DNA of 64,000 nt from CAZLDI01 sp964558415 (GTDB lineage: Bacteria; Chloroflexota; Dehalococcoidia; SM23-28-2; RBG-16-64-32), in the NCBI GenBank assembly GCA_964558415.1, contig CAZLDI010000003.1, forward strand, positions 1-64,000. Direction: 5' to 3'. Positions 1 to 8,532 of the stretch are shown piece by piece (within the stretch, counting starts at the first letter, position 1; the number at the start of each line of letters is the position of its first letter). Below the pieces are notes generated by a model. It saw only the letters and a list, made by a program, of their open reading frames with translations. It had not been told where the DNA came from and did not search any database. A program made the translations under genes and the position numbers.

Positions 1-162
1 GTTTTTAGTACGGGAAGAAGGGGGAGGGGGGCGGAAAGGGGTCACAGTCGTTGCTGCGCCCGTCGGGGGGGGGGAGTGATGGAGCGCATAGCGCGACCGG
101 TAGCGGCGGGTTATAGTGGCCGCGCAATTACGCTCATGATGTCCTGAATAAGGAGGCACCCG

Positions 163-1527
163 ATGGTAGAAGCAACTGTCAGCGAAAGCAGAATCTCCGA
201 ACTGGCGTCCGGCCTCCGCGGCCGGATCATCCGCCCCGGCGACGGCGATTACGACGGGGCCCGCCGCGTTTGGAACACGATGATCGACCGGCACCCGGCC
301 CTGATCGTCCGTCCAGCCGTCGCGGCCGACGTCGTTGCGGCGGTAAATTTCGCCCGCGACAACGCTCTCATCCTCTCGGTGCGAAGTGGGAGCCATAATG
401 TCGCCGGCAACGCCGTCTGCGACGACGGAGTAGTGATCGACTTCTCCGAAATGAAGGCGATCAGCGTCGACCCGCAGGCGAAGACAGCCACCGCCGAACC
501 GGGCGTGAAGTGGGGCGAGTTCGACGCCGCCACTCAAGCTCATGGGCTCGCGACGACGGGTGGCACAAACACCGACACGGGAATCGGCGGCCTGACCACC
601 GGCGGCGGCATCGGCTGGCTGGGGGGAAAGTATGGCCTCGCCTCGGACAACCTCCTCTCAGCGGACGTGGTGACCGCTGAGGGCCGGCTGATCCACGCGA
701 ACGACAAAGAGAATCCGGACCTCTTTTGGGCCCTGCGGGGCGGTGGCGGCAACTTCGGAGTCGTCACATCGTTCACGTACCGGCTTCACCCGGTGGGGAC
801 GTTGCTGGCGGGCCTTCTGGCCCACCCGGTGGCCGAGGCGAAGAAGGTGTTGCACTTCTACAAGAATTGGGAACGCGAGATGCCGGACGAGCTACGCTGC
901 ATGCCCGCGCTCCTGACGGACCCGGAAGCCGGTCCTGTCATCGCCGTCGTCGTCTGCTACAACGGACCGATTGAGAAGGGAGAGGAGGTCCTCGCGCCGC
1001 TGCGCAGGTTCGGCCCGCCGGCGATGGATGGGATCGCTCCGATGCCCTACACGGAAGTGCAGGCACTACTTGACGGCGGGTTCCCGCCCGGACCCAATTA
1101 CTATATGCGGGGGCCGATGGTGCGGGAGATCCGCGACGAGCTTATTGACATCATGGCCGACCATTACGGCCGGGCGACCACAGCGCACTGCGCCGTGGGC
1201 CTCCAGCCGCTGGGCGGCGCTATGGCGCGCGGTGAGACGGCCTGGCCGCACCGGGCGGCGACTTACAATCTCCTCATCGTCGCTGGCTGGGAGCCGGGAG
1301 ACGATCCAGCGAGACACATCGCCTGGGCCCGCGCTGTCGGCGAAGCGGCGGCGCCATACACGACGGGCGCCAGCTACGTGAACGAACTGGGCCGTGAGGA
1401 GGATGAGGGCTCGGCTCAGATCAAGGCGGCGTTCGGGGCGAACTATAACCGGCTGGCGTCTATCAAGGCGAAGTACGACCCGCGGAACCTCTTCCGCCAC
1501 AACCAGAACATCAAGCCGGCGGTCTGA
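163..1527 (+). CDS. FAD-linked oxidase, berberine-bridge-enzyme-like
   Basis: Predicted flavoprotein oxidase of 454 aa in the BBE-like / FAD_binding_4 family; the substrate is unknown. The N-terminal FAD domain (about residues 42-215) contains SGSHNVAG, with His78 where family members carry the covalent 8-alpha-histidyl flavin. A glycine-rich GGGIGWLGGKYGLASDN segment follows at 147-163. The C-terminal BBE motif YDPRNLFRHNQNIKP closes the protein. No signal peptide is seen, so it is probably cytoplasmic. The ATG is preceded by AGGAGG at 151-156, and a TATAGT box at about 111-116 is a possible -10. Two further homologues lie at 21.0 and 23.8 kb, and each of the three neighbours an alpha/beta-hydrolase signalling fusion. 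The family is secure; the reaction is not. Confidence 0.9.
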   Translation: MVEATVSESRISELASGLRGRIIRPGDGDYDGARRVWNTMIDRHPALIVRPAVAADVVAAVNFARDNALILSVRSGSHNVAGNAVCDDGVVIDFSEMKAISVDPQAKTATAEPGVKWGEFDAATQAHGLATTGGTNTDTGIGGLTTGGGIGWLGGKYGLASDNLLSADVVTAEGRLIHANDKENPDLFWALRGGGGNFGVVTSFTYRLHPVGTLLAGLLAHPVAEAKKVLHFYKNWEREMPDELRCMPALLTDPEAGPVIAVVVCYNGPIEKGEEVLAPLRRFGPPAMDGIAPMPYTEVQALLDGGFPPGPNYYMRGPMVREIRDELIDIMADHYGRATTAHCAVGLQPLGGAMARGETAWPHRAATYNLLIVAGWEPGDDPARHIAWARAVGEAAAPYTTGASYVNELGREEDEGSAQIKAAFGANYNRLASIKAKYDPRNLFRHNQNIKPAV

Positions 1528-1703
1528 GCGACCGAGGCAAGCAGCCTATTGACAGCGGTCTTCGCCATAAGGCGCTGAAGGCGTCGGTGACACTTGTGCC
1601 GCTGTGCGCACCGCGAACATAGCGGACGGCTTTACCGTCGCCAGACATCCCTCACCCCACCCCCGTGGAAACCTAAGGCATCCACTACCTTCGGTCGCCG
1701 CGA

Positions 1704-1709
1704 TAGAAT
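1704..1709 (+). promoter_or_regulatory. -10 box (TAGAAT) of cyclase fusion 1, leaderless type
   Basis: TAGAAT ends 9 nt before the ATG at 1719 and no Shine-Dalgarno lies between. This geometry implies transcription starting at or next to the start codon. No clear -35 is seen. Confidence 0.4.
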
Positions 1710-1718
1710 AACGCCAGC

Positions 1719-3137
1719 ATGGAACCGCGCATCCAGTACGCAAAGACCAGTGATGGAGTGAACATCGCCTACGCGGTGTTCGGGGATGGCCCGCCCGTGG
1801 TATTCCCGGTCAGCATCTTCGGCGATCTCCACCTGTACTCCTCGCTCCCCGCGTCACCGTTTGGCTCAGTAACTGACAGGCTTGTGGCGTTCGGGTGGCG
1901 CGTCATCAGGTACGATGACCGTGGCACCGGCTCCTCTGACCGTGACGTCGCGGACTTCTCCCTGGAGGCCCGGCTGCGGGATTTGGAAGCTGTCACGGAG
2001 CGCGCGGCGTTGCAGCGCTTCGCCGTGTGTGGCCGAACGACGGGCGGGTTGGTCGCTATCGCGTATGCGGCCCGGTATCCGCAGCGCCTATCGCAGCTCG
2101 TCCTCTCCGGCACTTTCGCTTCGGGAGCTGACTTCTACAAGGTGGTACCGTTCGCGCGCACAGCGGTGGCCATGAGCACGCTGGCGGAGAAGGACTGGGA
2201 GTATTACAGTCTCGCTGTGGCCAGCGCCGCTACGGGCTTCGCGGATAGCGCCCTGGCGCGAGAGCTGGCCGCGGCGTTCCGGTCGGGGATGTCGGCGAGC
2301 GCATATCTGGCGCACCTTCAGGCGGGCGAGAAAATAGATGTGACCGATCTACTCCCTCTCGTAGAAGCGCCAACCCTCGTAGTGGAGGACAGGGCATCCG
2401 CAACCGAAAACGCCGACCTCTCGAGAGCAGTAGCGTCCCAAATTGCCAACGCCCGCCTGGTGGCCACTGATGATTACCCGCGCGCCGTCGACGAGTTCCT
2501 GCGGGAGACGGGCGAATATGCCCCGAGCGCTGGGGCTGGCATTTCGCCGCCAGCCGCACCAGTTCCCGCTGAGCCTGACCCTGAGCGCGGGCAACGAGTC
2601 GAACTGCCCACGGGTCTGACAGCTATCCTCTTCGCGGACATCGCCGACTCCACTGCCCTCACGGAGCGCCTCGGCGACACCGCCTTCCGCGAGAAGGCGC
2701 GCGACCTGGACGGCGTTCTGCGCACCATCATCCGAGACAATGCGGGGACCCCCATCGAAGGCAAGCTCCTCGGCGACGGCGTTCTCGCCGTCTTCACGAG
2801 CGCGCGCCAGGCGATAGAGGCCGCGCTGGCGTGCGGGGAGCAGGGCAACCGTGAGGGATTGCCCCTGCACCTGGGCCTCCACGCCGGTGATGTCATCCGC
2901 GAATCGGACCCGGATGGGCGCAGCAACGTTTACGGTGGGGCGGTGAACATTGCCTCGCGGATCAGCGGGCTGTCGGCGCCCGGTGAGGTGCTGGTGTCGG
3001 AGACGGTGCGGTCGCTGGCGCGGACGTCGGCGGGGGTGGGGTTCGAGGACCGGGGGGAGCAGGCGCTGAAGGGGGGGGGGGAGGCGGTGCGGCTGTTTGC
3101 CGTGAGCGCCCGCAACGCCAAGGCAGAACTAGAGTAG
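1719..3137 (+). CDS. alpha/beta-hydrolase - class III nucleotidyl cyclase fusion (copy 1)
   Basis: Predicted soluble sensor-cyclase of 472 aa. Residues about 1-270 form an alpha/beta-hydrolase module and about 297-472 a class III cyclase homology domain. The organisation resembles mycobacterial Rv1900c. Cyclase metal ligands are Asp307 (FADIADST) and Asp353 (LLGDG); the purine-recognition Lys349 and the transition-state pair Asn410/Arg414 (VNIASR) are present. The second purine-specifying Asp is replaced by Asn (NVYGG), so ATP versus GTP use is uncertain. The nucleophile elbow reads GRTTGG, placing Thr107 where Ser is expected, so the hydrolase module may be a ligand sensor rather than an esterase. 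A kinase-like gene follows after 3 nt. A G-run near 3070-3080 replaces the usual GVGE with GGGE. Confidence 0.85.
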   Translation: MEPRIQYAKTSDGVNIAYAVFGDGPPVVFPVSIFGDLHLYSSLPASPFGSVTDRLVAFGWRVIRYDDRGTGSSDRDVADFSLEARLRDLEAVTERAALQRFAVCGRTTGGLVAIAYAARYPQRLSQLVLSGTFASGADFYKVVPFARTAVAMSTLAEKDWEYYSLAVASAATGFADSALARELAAAFRSGMSASAYLAHLQAGEKIDVTDLLPLVEAPTLVVEDRASATENADLSRAVASQIANARLVATDDYPRAVDEFLRETGEYAPSAGAGISPPAAPVPAEPDPERGQRVELPTGLTAILFADIADSTALTERLGDTAFREKARDLDGVLRTIIRDNAGTPIEGKLLGDGVLAVFTSARQAIEAALACGEQGNREGLPLHLGLHAGDVIRESDPDGRSNVYGGAVNIASRISGLSAPGEVLVSETVRSLARTSAGVGFEDRGEQALKGGGEAVRLFAVSARNAKAELE

Positions 3138-3140
3138 AGC

Positions 3141-4241
3141 ATGACGGAACTGCGGATCCCGACGAGCCCGCAGGACCTGGATGTTGAATGGCTCACGGCT
3201 GCGTTGAACCGGGGAGGCGCCCTCGCAGATTCGCGCGTCGTCTCCTTCACCAGCACCACGCTCGGCGAAGGCGCCGGACTGCTCGGTCAGCTCACCCGCA
3301 TCGAGCTGGCTTACGAGCCCCCGGCCCCGGAAGCGCCGCAGTCGCTGATCGCGAAATTCCCGACCACCAGCGAGGAGACCCGCTATATCGCTAACCTCTT
3401 TCGTATCTACGAAGTGGAGGTCCGCTTCTACGAGGAGATCGCCCCGACCATGTCTCTGAGGGGCGCGCTCTGCTACTACTCCGCCGTCGATGCCGAAACT
3501 CTGGACTTTGTGCTGCTACTTGAAGATCTCACGTCCGCCCGCGTCGGCGACCAGCTGCACGGCGCGACGCGCGAAGAAGCCGAGCTGGTTGTACGCGAGC
3601 TGGCGAAGTTCCACGCCAGCTGGTGGGACGCCCCGCGGCTCGAGGAACTCGACTGGCTGCCCTACCCCAACAGCGAAATCTACCGGTCGTTGGAGACGAG
3701 CTACCAGGAGGCGTGGGAGCCGTTCCTGGCGAACTTCGGCCACCGGCTGCCTGCCTCAGTCGTGAAGACCGGAGAGAAGCTGGCGACAAACATCTGCAAC
3801 CTCCTGGACATGTACGCCGAGCCGCCCCTGACGATCAGCCACGGCGATTACCGGCTGGACAATCTATTCTTCGATCTTCCTGACCGCTCGGCGCCGCTCG
3901 CCGTCATCGACTGGCAGTTAAGCTCCCGCGGGCGTGGCGTCGGCGACATCGGCTTCTTCATGGCAGGGAGCGTCGAAACGCCGGCACGCAGGGCTACTGA
4001 AAAGCACATCCTGCGCATGTACCACAACATCCTTCTGGAAAACGGCGTCCAGGGGTACGGGTTCGACCAGCTCTTCCACGACTATCGCGTGTCGGTGGTG
4101 GGCGGCTTCTTCAATCCCGTAATGGCCGGTGGCTCGCTTGACCTGAGCAACGAGCGGGGCGTGGCGCTTGTAACGGCGTGGGTCGACCGCTGCGCCGCCG
4201 CCATCGTCGACCTCGACGCCGGCGACGTACTCCCGGCCTGA
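3141..4241 (+). CDS. APH/ecdysteroid-kinase-like phosphotransferase
   Basis: Predicted small-molecule kinase of 366 aa with the protein-kinase-like fold of the APH/EcKinase group. The catalytic loop SHGDYRLDNLFFD (about 233-245) supplies the Asp base and Asn, and VIDWQ (about 255-259) is the metal-binding equivalent of DFG. The ATG lies 3 nt after the stop of cyclase fusion 1, so the two are probably translationally coupled. It sits between two cyclase fusions, which suggests it modifies a small molecule in the same response. The substrate cannot be predicted; related proteins are often annotated loosely as aminoglycoside phosphotransferases, which I would not assume here. Confidence 0.8.
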   Translation: MTELRIPTSPQDLDVEWLTAALNRGGALADSRVVSFTSTTLGEGAGLLGQLTRIELAYEPPAPEAPQSLIAKFPTTSEETRYIANLFRIYEVEVRFYEEIAPTMSLRGALCYYSAVDAETLDFVLLLEDLTSARVGDQLHGATREEAELVVRELAKFHASWWDAPRLEELDWLPYPNSEIYRSLETSYQEAWEPFLANFGHRLPASVVKTGEKLATNICNLLDMYAEPPLTISHGDYRLDNLFFDLPDRSAPLAVIDWQLSSRGRGVGDIGFFMAGSVETPARRATEKHILRMYHNILLENGVQGYGFDQLFHDYRVSVVGGFFNPVMAGGSLDLSNERGVALVTAWVDRCAAAIVDLDAGDVLPA

Positions 4242-4259
4242 CACCGCGCACGCCGGTGC

Positions 4260-4265
4260 TAACAT
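4260..4265 (+). promoter_or_regulatory. -10-like box (TAACAT) of cyclase fusion 2
   Basis: TAACAT ends 10 nt before the ATG at 4276, the same spacing as upstream of cyclase copy 1, and no ribosome binding site is visible. It suggests a separate leaderless start in addition to read-through from 3141-4241. Confidence 0.35.
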
Positions 4266-4275
4266 AGACGCCGTC

Positions 4276-5610
4276 ATGGAGCCCCAGATTCAGTACGCCG
4301 CAACGTCCGATGGTGTAAGCATCGCCTACGCTGTGTTCGGCGATGGGCCGCCGATCGTGGATGTGAGTTACGGCTTCGGGAACCTCCACCTTCTAGCGTC
4401 CGGTATTCCGGGCAGCGCACAGAGCACCGACGCCCTTGTCCGCCTGGGCTGGCGCGTCGTCGTGTATGACGGCCGCGGGATGGGGTCTTCGGAGCGCGGC
4501 AATACGGATTTCTCTCTTGAGGGACGCCTCCGTGACCTAGAGGCGGTCATCGAACAGGCGAGGGTTAACCGCTTCGCGCTTTACGGCTCCATTAGTGGCG
4601 GTCCCGTGGCCATCGCCTACGCAGTCCGACACCCGGAGCGCGTCTCACATCTTTTGCTCATCGCCACCTACGCAAACGGGTCCGACTACTACAAGCTAAT
4701 ACCGGCGGCGCGGGCGTTGCGGGCTACCGACACCATGGCGGAGGACGAGTGGGAGTACTACACGATTGCCTACGCCAACGCTTTATTGGGGTTCACGGAC
4801 AGCGATCTCGCCAATAGAAGTGCCGCGGTGATGCGCTCCGGGATGTCGGCCCGGGCGTACACCTTGCATGTGGGCGCGAACGAGAAGATCGACGTAACCG
4901 ATCTCTTGCCTCTCGTGAACGTGCCGACGTTGGTGGGTCACGGCCCGTCGTTCTCGCTCTCGAACATCGATTTGATGCGGGTGCTCGCGTCGCGAATTCC
5001 GAACGCCCGCCTGATCTCGACGGATGATGGGATCCCGGCGATCGACGCCTTCTTGCGCGAAGGTGAAGAGCAGCCCGCAGCCCCGCCCGAACTCCCCTCC
5101 GGCACCGCCATCATTCTCTTCGCCGACATCGCGGACTCCACCACCCTCACCGAGCGCGTAGGGGACGCCGCCTTCCGCGGGAAGGCGCGTGGGCTGGACG
5201 GCGTTTTGCGCGCCATCATCCGCGACAACGCCGGCACGCCTATCGAAGGCAAGCTCCTCGGCGACGGCGTCCTTGCCGTCTTCACCGGCGCCCGCCAAGC
5301 GATTGAGGCTGCGCTGGCCTGTGGCAGGTCTGGGGATGAGGCCGGGTTACCGCTGCACCTCGGGGTCCACGCGGGCGATGTCATCCGCGAATCGGACCCG
5401 GACGGGCGCAGTAACGTTTACGGTGGGGCGGTGAACATTGCCTCGCGGATCAGCGGGCTGTCCGCGCCGGGGGAGGTGCTGGTGTCGGAGACGGTACGCT
5501 CGCTGGCGCGCACGTCCGCCGGCGTCACGTTCGAGGATCGCGGGGAGCAGGAGTTGAAGGGGGTGGGGGAGGCGGTGCGTGTGTGGGCGGCGGTGGAAGA
5601 TGACAGATGA
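4276..5610 (+). CDS. alpha/beta-hydrolase - class III nucleotidyl cyclase fusion (copy 2)
   Basis: Paralogue of the 1719 gene, 444 aa, starting with the same MEPQIQYAATSDGVSIAY block. The hydrolase module occupies about residues 1-255 and the cyclase about 272-444. FADIADST, EGKLLGDG and VNIASR are all present, so the metal Asp pair, the Lys and the Asn/Arg pair are intact and cyclase activity is plausible. In the elbow GSISGG the nucleophile position (third residue, about 106) is Ile, so esterase chemistry by the classical triad is unlikely. The 3' end runs into a heptamer repeat that contains the stop codon. The strong 3' similarity to copies 1 and 4 points to recent duplication or gene conversion of the cyclase part. 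Confidence 0.85.
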   Translation: MEPQIQYAATSDGVSIAYAVFGDGPPIVDVSYGFGNLHLLASGIPGSAQSTDALVRLGWRVVVYDGRGMGSSERGNTDFSLEGRLRDLEAVIEQARVNRFALYGSISGGPVAIAYAVRHPERVSHLLLIATYANGSDYYKLIPAARALRATDTMAEDEWEYYTIAYANALLGFTDSDLANRSAAVMRSGMSARAYTLHVGANEKIDVTDLLPLVNVPTLVGHGPSFSLSNIDLMRVLASRIPNARLISTDDGIPAIDAFLREGEEQPAAPPELPSGTAIILFADIADSTTLTERVGDAAFRGKARGLDGVLRAIIRDNAGTPIEGKLLGDGVLAVFTGARQAIEAALACGRSGDEAGLPLHLGVHAGDVIRESDPDGRSNVYGGAVNIASRISGLSAPGEVLVSETVRSLARTSAGVTFEDRGEQELKGVGEAVRVWAAVEDDR

Positions 5611-5627
5611 CAGTGGACAGATGACAG
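5600..5627 (+). repeat. heptamer tandem repeat ATGACAG, four units
   Basis: Four units (ATGACAG, ATGACAG, TGGACAG, ATGACAG) cover the stop codon of cyclase copy 2. Two other heptamer arrays with different consensus lie inside purH, so short heptamer arrays are a recurring class in this genome. Confidence 0.75.
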
Positions 5628-5702
5628 TGATTCGAAGGCGGAATGTTGTCGCTCCGCCCGTCCTACGAGAGCCTCAGGATGAGCGGGAAGAGGCATCGGA
5701 CG

Positions 5703-5754
5703 AGGTCCTTCGACTCGTCCTTCGCTGGCGCTACGGACGGCTCAGGATGAGCGG
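5703..5754 (+). repeat. 52-bp REP-like repeat, copy A
   Basis: 49 of 52 bases match 8397-8448. The unit begins AGGTCCTTCGACTC and ends GGCTCAGGATGAGCGG. A partial copy of the distal half (CTCAGGATGAGCGG) lies at about 5673-5686. The two full copies are in direct orientation and bracket cyclase copies 3 and 4. Confidence 0.8.
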
Positions 5755-5763
5755 AGGGGCGTG

Positions 5764-7074
5764 ATGGAGCCGCGTATTCAGTACGCGAAGACCCGCGATG
5801 GGGTAAACATCGCCTACGAGGTGCTGGGCGAAGGACCACGCGACGTGGTCTTCGTGCCCGGGATCGTCTCGCACGTCGAGTTCTTTCATGAGCTCCCCGG
5901 CTACACGGACTTCCTGCGCGGCCTCGCCGCCTTCGCCCGCGTGATCGTGTTCGACAAACGGGGGAACGGGCTGTCCGATCGCATTGTCGGCGCGCCGAGC
6001 CTTGAGGAGCGGATGGACGACATCCGCGCGGTCATGGAGGCGGTGGGAAGCCAGCGCGCTACGCTCCTTGGGGTCTCGGAAGGCGGACCACTCAGCCTGG
6101 TCTTCGCGGCGACCTATCCCGAGCGCGTCGACGCCGTCGTCCTCTACGAGACCTTCGCGTTCGTCCCGTCACCACCTGAGATGGCACGCGAGTGGGGGAG
6201 CGCGATGATCCAATTGTGGGGCACCGGAGCGTCGCTCCGTATAATGGGCCGGACGCGCGCGGACGATCCGCAGGTCCGGGCGCTCTGGGCCCGCGCCGAG
6301 CGCCTGTCGATCAGCCCCGGCGGCTTGCAGGCGCTGGTTGAGTTGCTGTCCGAAATCGACGTACGGGCCGTGCTGCCCAGCGTGCGGGCCCCATGCCTCG
6401 TGATCCGCAGCGGGTCGGGGTTGTTCGCAGAGCAGAGCGGGTATCTCGCCGAGCATCTCCTAGACGCCCGCGTTGTTACGCTGGACGGCGCGGACCACTA
6501 TCCGTGGTTCGGGGACGGCCATGCTGTCGTGTCCGAACTACAGGAGTTCCTCACCGGCGTACGGCCCCCGCCTGAGCCCGACCGGGTGCTCGCAACGGTC
6601 CTTTTCACTGACATCGTCGGCTCCACGGAGCGGACTGCCCAGCTGGGCGACCGCCGCTGGCGCGACCTCCTCGAACGCTCCTACACCCTGGCACGCAAAG
6701 AGATGGCCCGCTTTCGCGGCCGCGAGGTGAAGACCACAGGCGACGGTTTCCTGGCCACCTTCGACGGCCCGGCCCGGGCAATCCGCTGCGCTTGCGCCAT
6801 CAGCGACGGTTCCCAGACCCTTGGCGTCCATGTCCGCGCCGGCCTCCACTGCGGCGAGTGCGAGCTGATGGGGGAGGATATCGGCGGCATCGCTGTTCAC
6901 ATCGCCGCCCGCGTGGCAGCTATGGCGGGCGCGAACGAAGTACTGGTTTCGAGCACCGTGAAGGACCTGGTGGCCGGGTCCGGGATTCGATTCGAGGATC
7001 GGGGAGCTCACGCCCTGAAGGGCGTTCCCGACGAGTGGCGTCTGTACGACGTGAAATGGCGGGAGGGGGCGTGA
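5764..7074 (+). CDS. alpha/beta-hydrolase - class III adenylate cyclase fusion (copy 3)
   Basis: Fusion of 436 aa; the ATG at 5764 aligns with MEPRIQYAK in the paralogues, and a GTG lies directly before it. The hydrolase module (about 1-262) is the only one in the window with a normal elbow, GVSEGG, placing Ser105 as nucleophile. Its cyclase domain (about 275-436) is a different subtype from copies 1, 2 and 4: FTDIVGST with Asp283, VKTTGDG with Lys323 and Asp327, and GGIAVHIAAR with His379 in place of the usual Asn. That His is frequent in actinobacterial-type bacterial cyclases. The purine-specifying Asp (EDIGG) is present, which favours ATP. The TGA overlaps the ATG of copy 4. Confidence 0.87.
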   Translation: MEPRIQYAKTRDGVNIAYEVLGEGPRDVVFVPGIVSHVEFFHELPGYTDFLRGLAAFARVIVFDKRGNGLSDRIVGAPSLEERMDDIRAVMEAVGSQRATLLGVSEGGPLSLVFAATYPERVDAVVLYETFAFVPSPPEMAREWGSAMIQLWGTGASLRIMGRTRADDPQVRALWARAERLSISPGGLQALVELLSEIDVRAVLPSVRAPCLVIRSGSGLFAEQSGYLAEHLLDARVVTLDGADHYPWFGDGHAVVSELQEFLTGVRPPPEPDRVLATVLFTDIVGSTERTAQLGDRRWRDLLERSYTLARKEMARFRGREVKTTGDGFLATFDGPARAIRCACAISDGSQTLGVHVRAGLHCGECELMGEDIGGIAVHIAARVAAMAGANEVLVSSTVKDLVAGSGIRFEDRGAHALKGVPDEWRLYDVKWREGA

Positions 7075-8444
7075 TGGAGCCGCGCATCCAGTACGCGAAG
7101 ACGAGCGATGGGGTGAACATCGCGTGCTACGCCATGGGGCAAGGGCCTCCGGTCCTTTACATCCCTCCGGTCACGGTCAACCATCTTCAGTTCGAGTGGC
7201 AGATACCCGCGCTTCGCGAACTGTACGAGCGGGCAGCGCAGCGAAACATGTACGTTCGCTACGACCCGCGCGGCACGGGTCTTTCCGATCGTGACGTGAC
7301 CGACTTCTCCCTGACAGCGATGGTGAGTGACCTGGAAGCCCTCGACGACCACCTTCACCTTGACAAGTGCCGGCTTATCGCTGCGGGATCGAGCACAATC
7401 TTCGCGATCGCATACGCGGCGCGACATCCGGAACGGCTTTCCCACCTCGTCCTCTGGTCCGGATACGCGCGGCTGCCCGAATCCGACATCCGGACGTCCG
7501 AAGCTGTGATCGGTTTGGTTGAGCTGGACTGGGAGTTCGCCAGTGAAGCGATCATGCTGGGCACGTTCGGCCAAATGCAGCAAGAGCCGCGCCGTGAATG
7601 GGCTACCCTGATGCGCGAGTCCGTGACGCCCGAGACGTACGTAGCCTTCAGCCGTCAGGCCAGGGAATGGGACGCCACCGCCTTACTATCAGGGCTGACG
7701 ATGCCGACGCTGGTTGCGCAGCGCCGTAACTATCCAACGTTGGGTGTGGATGTGGCGCGAGGTCTTGCTGCAGCGATACCAAACGCCCGCCTCGCGTTGA
7801 TCGAAGGTACGTCAGTCATTTTGGACGCGGCCGTGAACGCGGCGATTGGTTCATTCTTCCGGGAAACCGGTGACCAAGGCCCTCCGGAGCACGAACTGCC
7901 CTCGGGCATGACCGCGATCCTCTTCGCAGACATCGCGGACTCCACCGCGCTCACGGAGCGGATGGGCGACGCGGCGTTCCGGGTGAAGGCCCGGGAACTC
8001 GACGGCGCGCTGCGCAAGATCATCGGCGAGAGCGGCGGCAGGCCGATCGAGGGGCCCACGCTGGGCGACGGAATACTCGCTACGTTCGCGAGCGCCCGCC
8101 AGGCGATAGAGGCCGCGCTGGCGTGTGCGGCGGTGGGGAACCGAGAGGGATTGCCTCTGCACCTGGGCCTCCACGCGGGCGATGTGATACGCGAGAAGGA
8201 CCCGGACGGGCGCGGCAACGTCTACGGCGGCGCGGTGAACATCGCCTCGCGTATCAGCGGGATGTCGGCGCCGGGGGAGGTGCTGGTGTCGGAGACGGTG
8301 CGGTCGCTGGCGCGGACGTCGGCGGGGGTTCGGTTCGAGGACCGGGGGGAGCAGGCGCTGAAGGGTGTGGGGGAGGCGGTGCGGGTGTGGGCGGTGAGGT
8401 CCTTCGACTCATCCTCCGCTGCCGCTACGGACGGCTCAGGATGA
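7074..8444 (+). CDS. alpha/beta-hydrolase - cyclase-like fusion with altered purine site (copy 4)
   Basis: Fusion of 456 aa; the ATG overlaps the preceding TGA (TGATG), so it is co-translated with copy 3. The start is fixed by the shared MEPRIQYAKTSDGVNIA block; an open frame runs further upstream, but only over the 3' end of copy 3. The hydrolase elbow has decayed to AGSST, with Gly at the nucleophile position. In the cyclase domain the metal Asp residues remain (FADIADST and LGDG, Asp332), but the purine-recognition Lys of EGKLLGDG is Pro328 (EGPTLGDG). It may be a pseudo-cyclase or have altered specificity. The last 17 or so residues (RSFDSSSAAATDGSG) are encoded by the 52-bp REP-like repeat, so the C-terminus was rewritten by that insertion. 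Confidence 0.83.
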   Translation: MEPRIQYAKTSDGVNIACYAMGQGPPVLYIPPVTVNHLQFEWQIPALRELYERAAQRNMYVRYDPRGTGLSDRDVTDFSLTAMVSDLEALDDHLHLDKCRLIAAGSSTIFAIAYAARHPERLSHLVLWSGYARLPESDIRTSEAVIGLVELDWEFASEAIMLGTFGQMQQEPRREWATLMRESVTPETYVAFSRQAREWDATALLSGLTMPTLVAQRRNYPTLGVDVARGLAAAIPNARLALIEGTSVILDAAVNAAIGSFFRETGDQGPPEHELPSGMTAILFADIADSTALTERMGDAAFRVKARELDGALRKIIGESGGRPIEGPTLGDGILATFASARQAIEAALACAAVGNREGLPLHLGLHAGDVIREKDPDGRGNVYGGAVNIASRISGMSAPGEVLVSETVRSLARTSAGVRFEDRGEQALKGVGEAVRVWAVRSFDSSSAAATDGSG

Positions 8445-8448
8445 GCGG
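8397..8448 (+). repeat. 52-bp REP-like repeat, copy B
   Basis: Direct-orientation copy of 5703-5754 with three mismatches. It overlaps the 3' end of the 7074-8444 gene and supplies its stop codon. Confidence 0.8.
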
Positions 8449-8532
8449 AAGGGCGTCGTTGACCCGCAGCGGGTGTTCGCGGTGAGGTTCGGGGACGGCT
8501 CGGCCGGGAGCGGTCAAACCTAGCTCCCTGGG

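Noticed and set aside
1..162. Gene or structure in the first 162 bases
   Set aside because: The stretch is G-rich with short homopurine runs; apart from a possible -10 and the ribosome binding site nothing is supported.
3141..4241. Aminoglycoside resistance gene
   Set aside because: It shares the kinase fold but lacks any specific resemblance to resistance enzymes, and its context is signalling.
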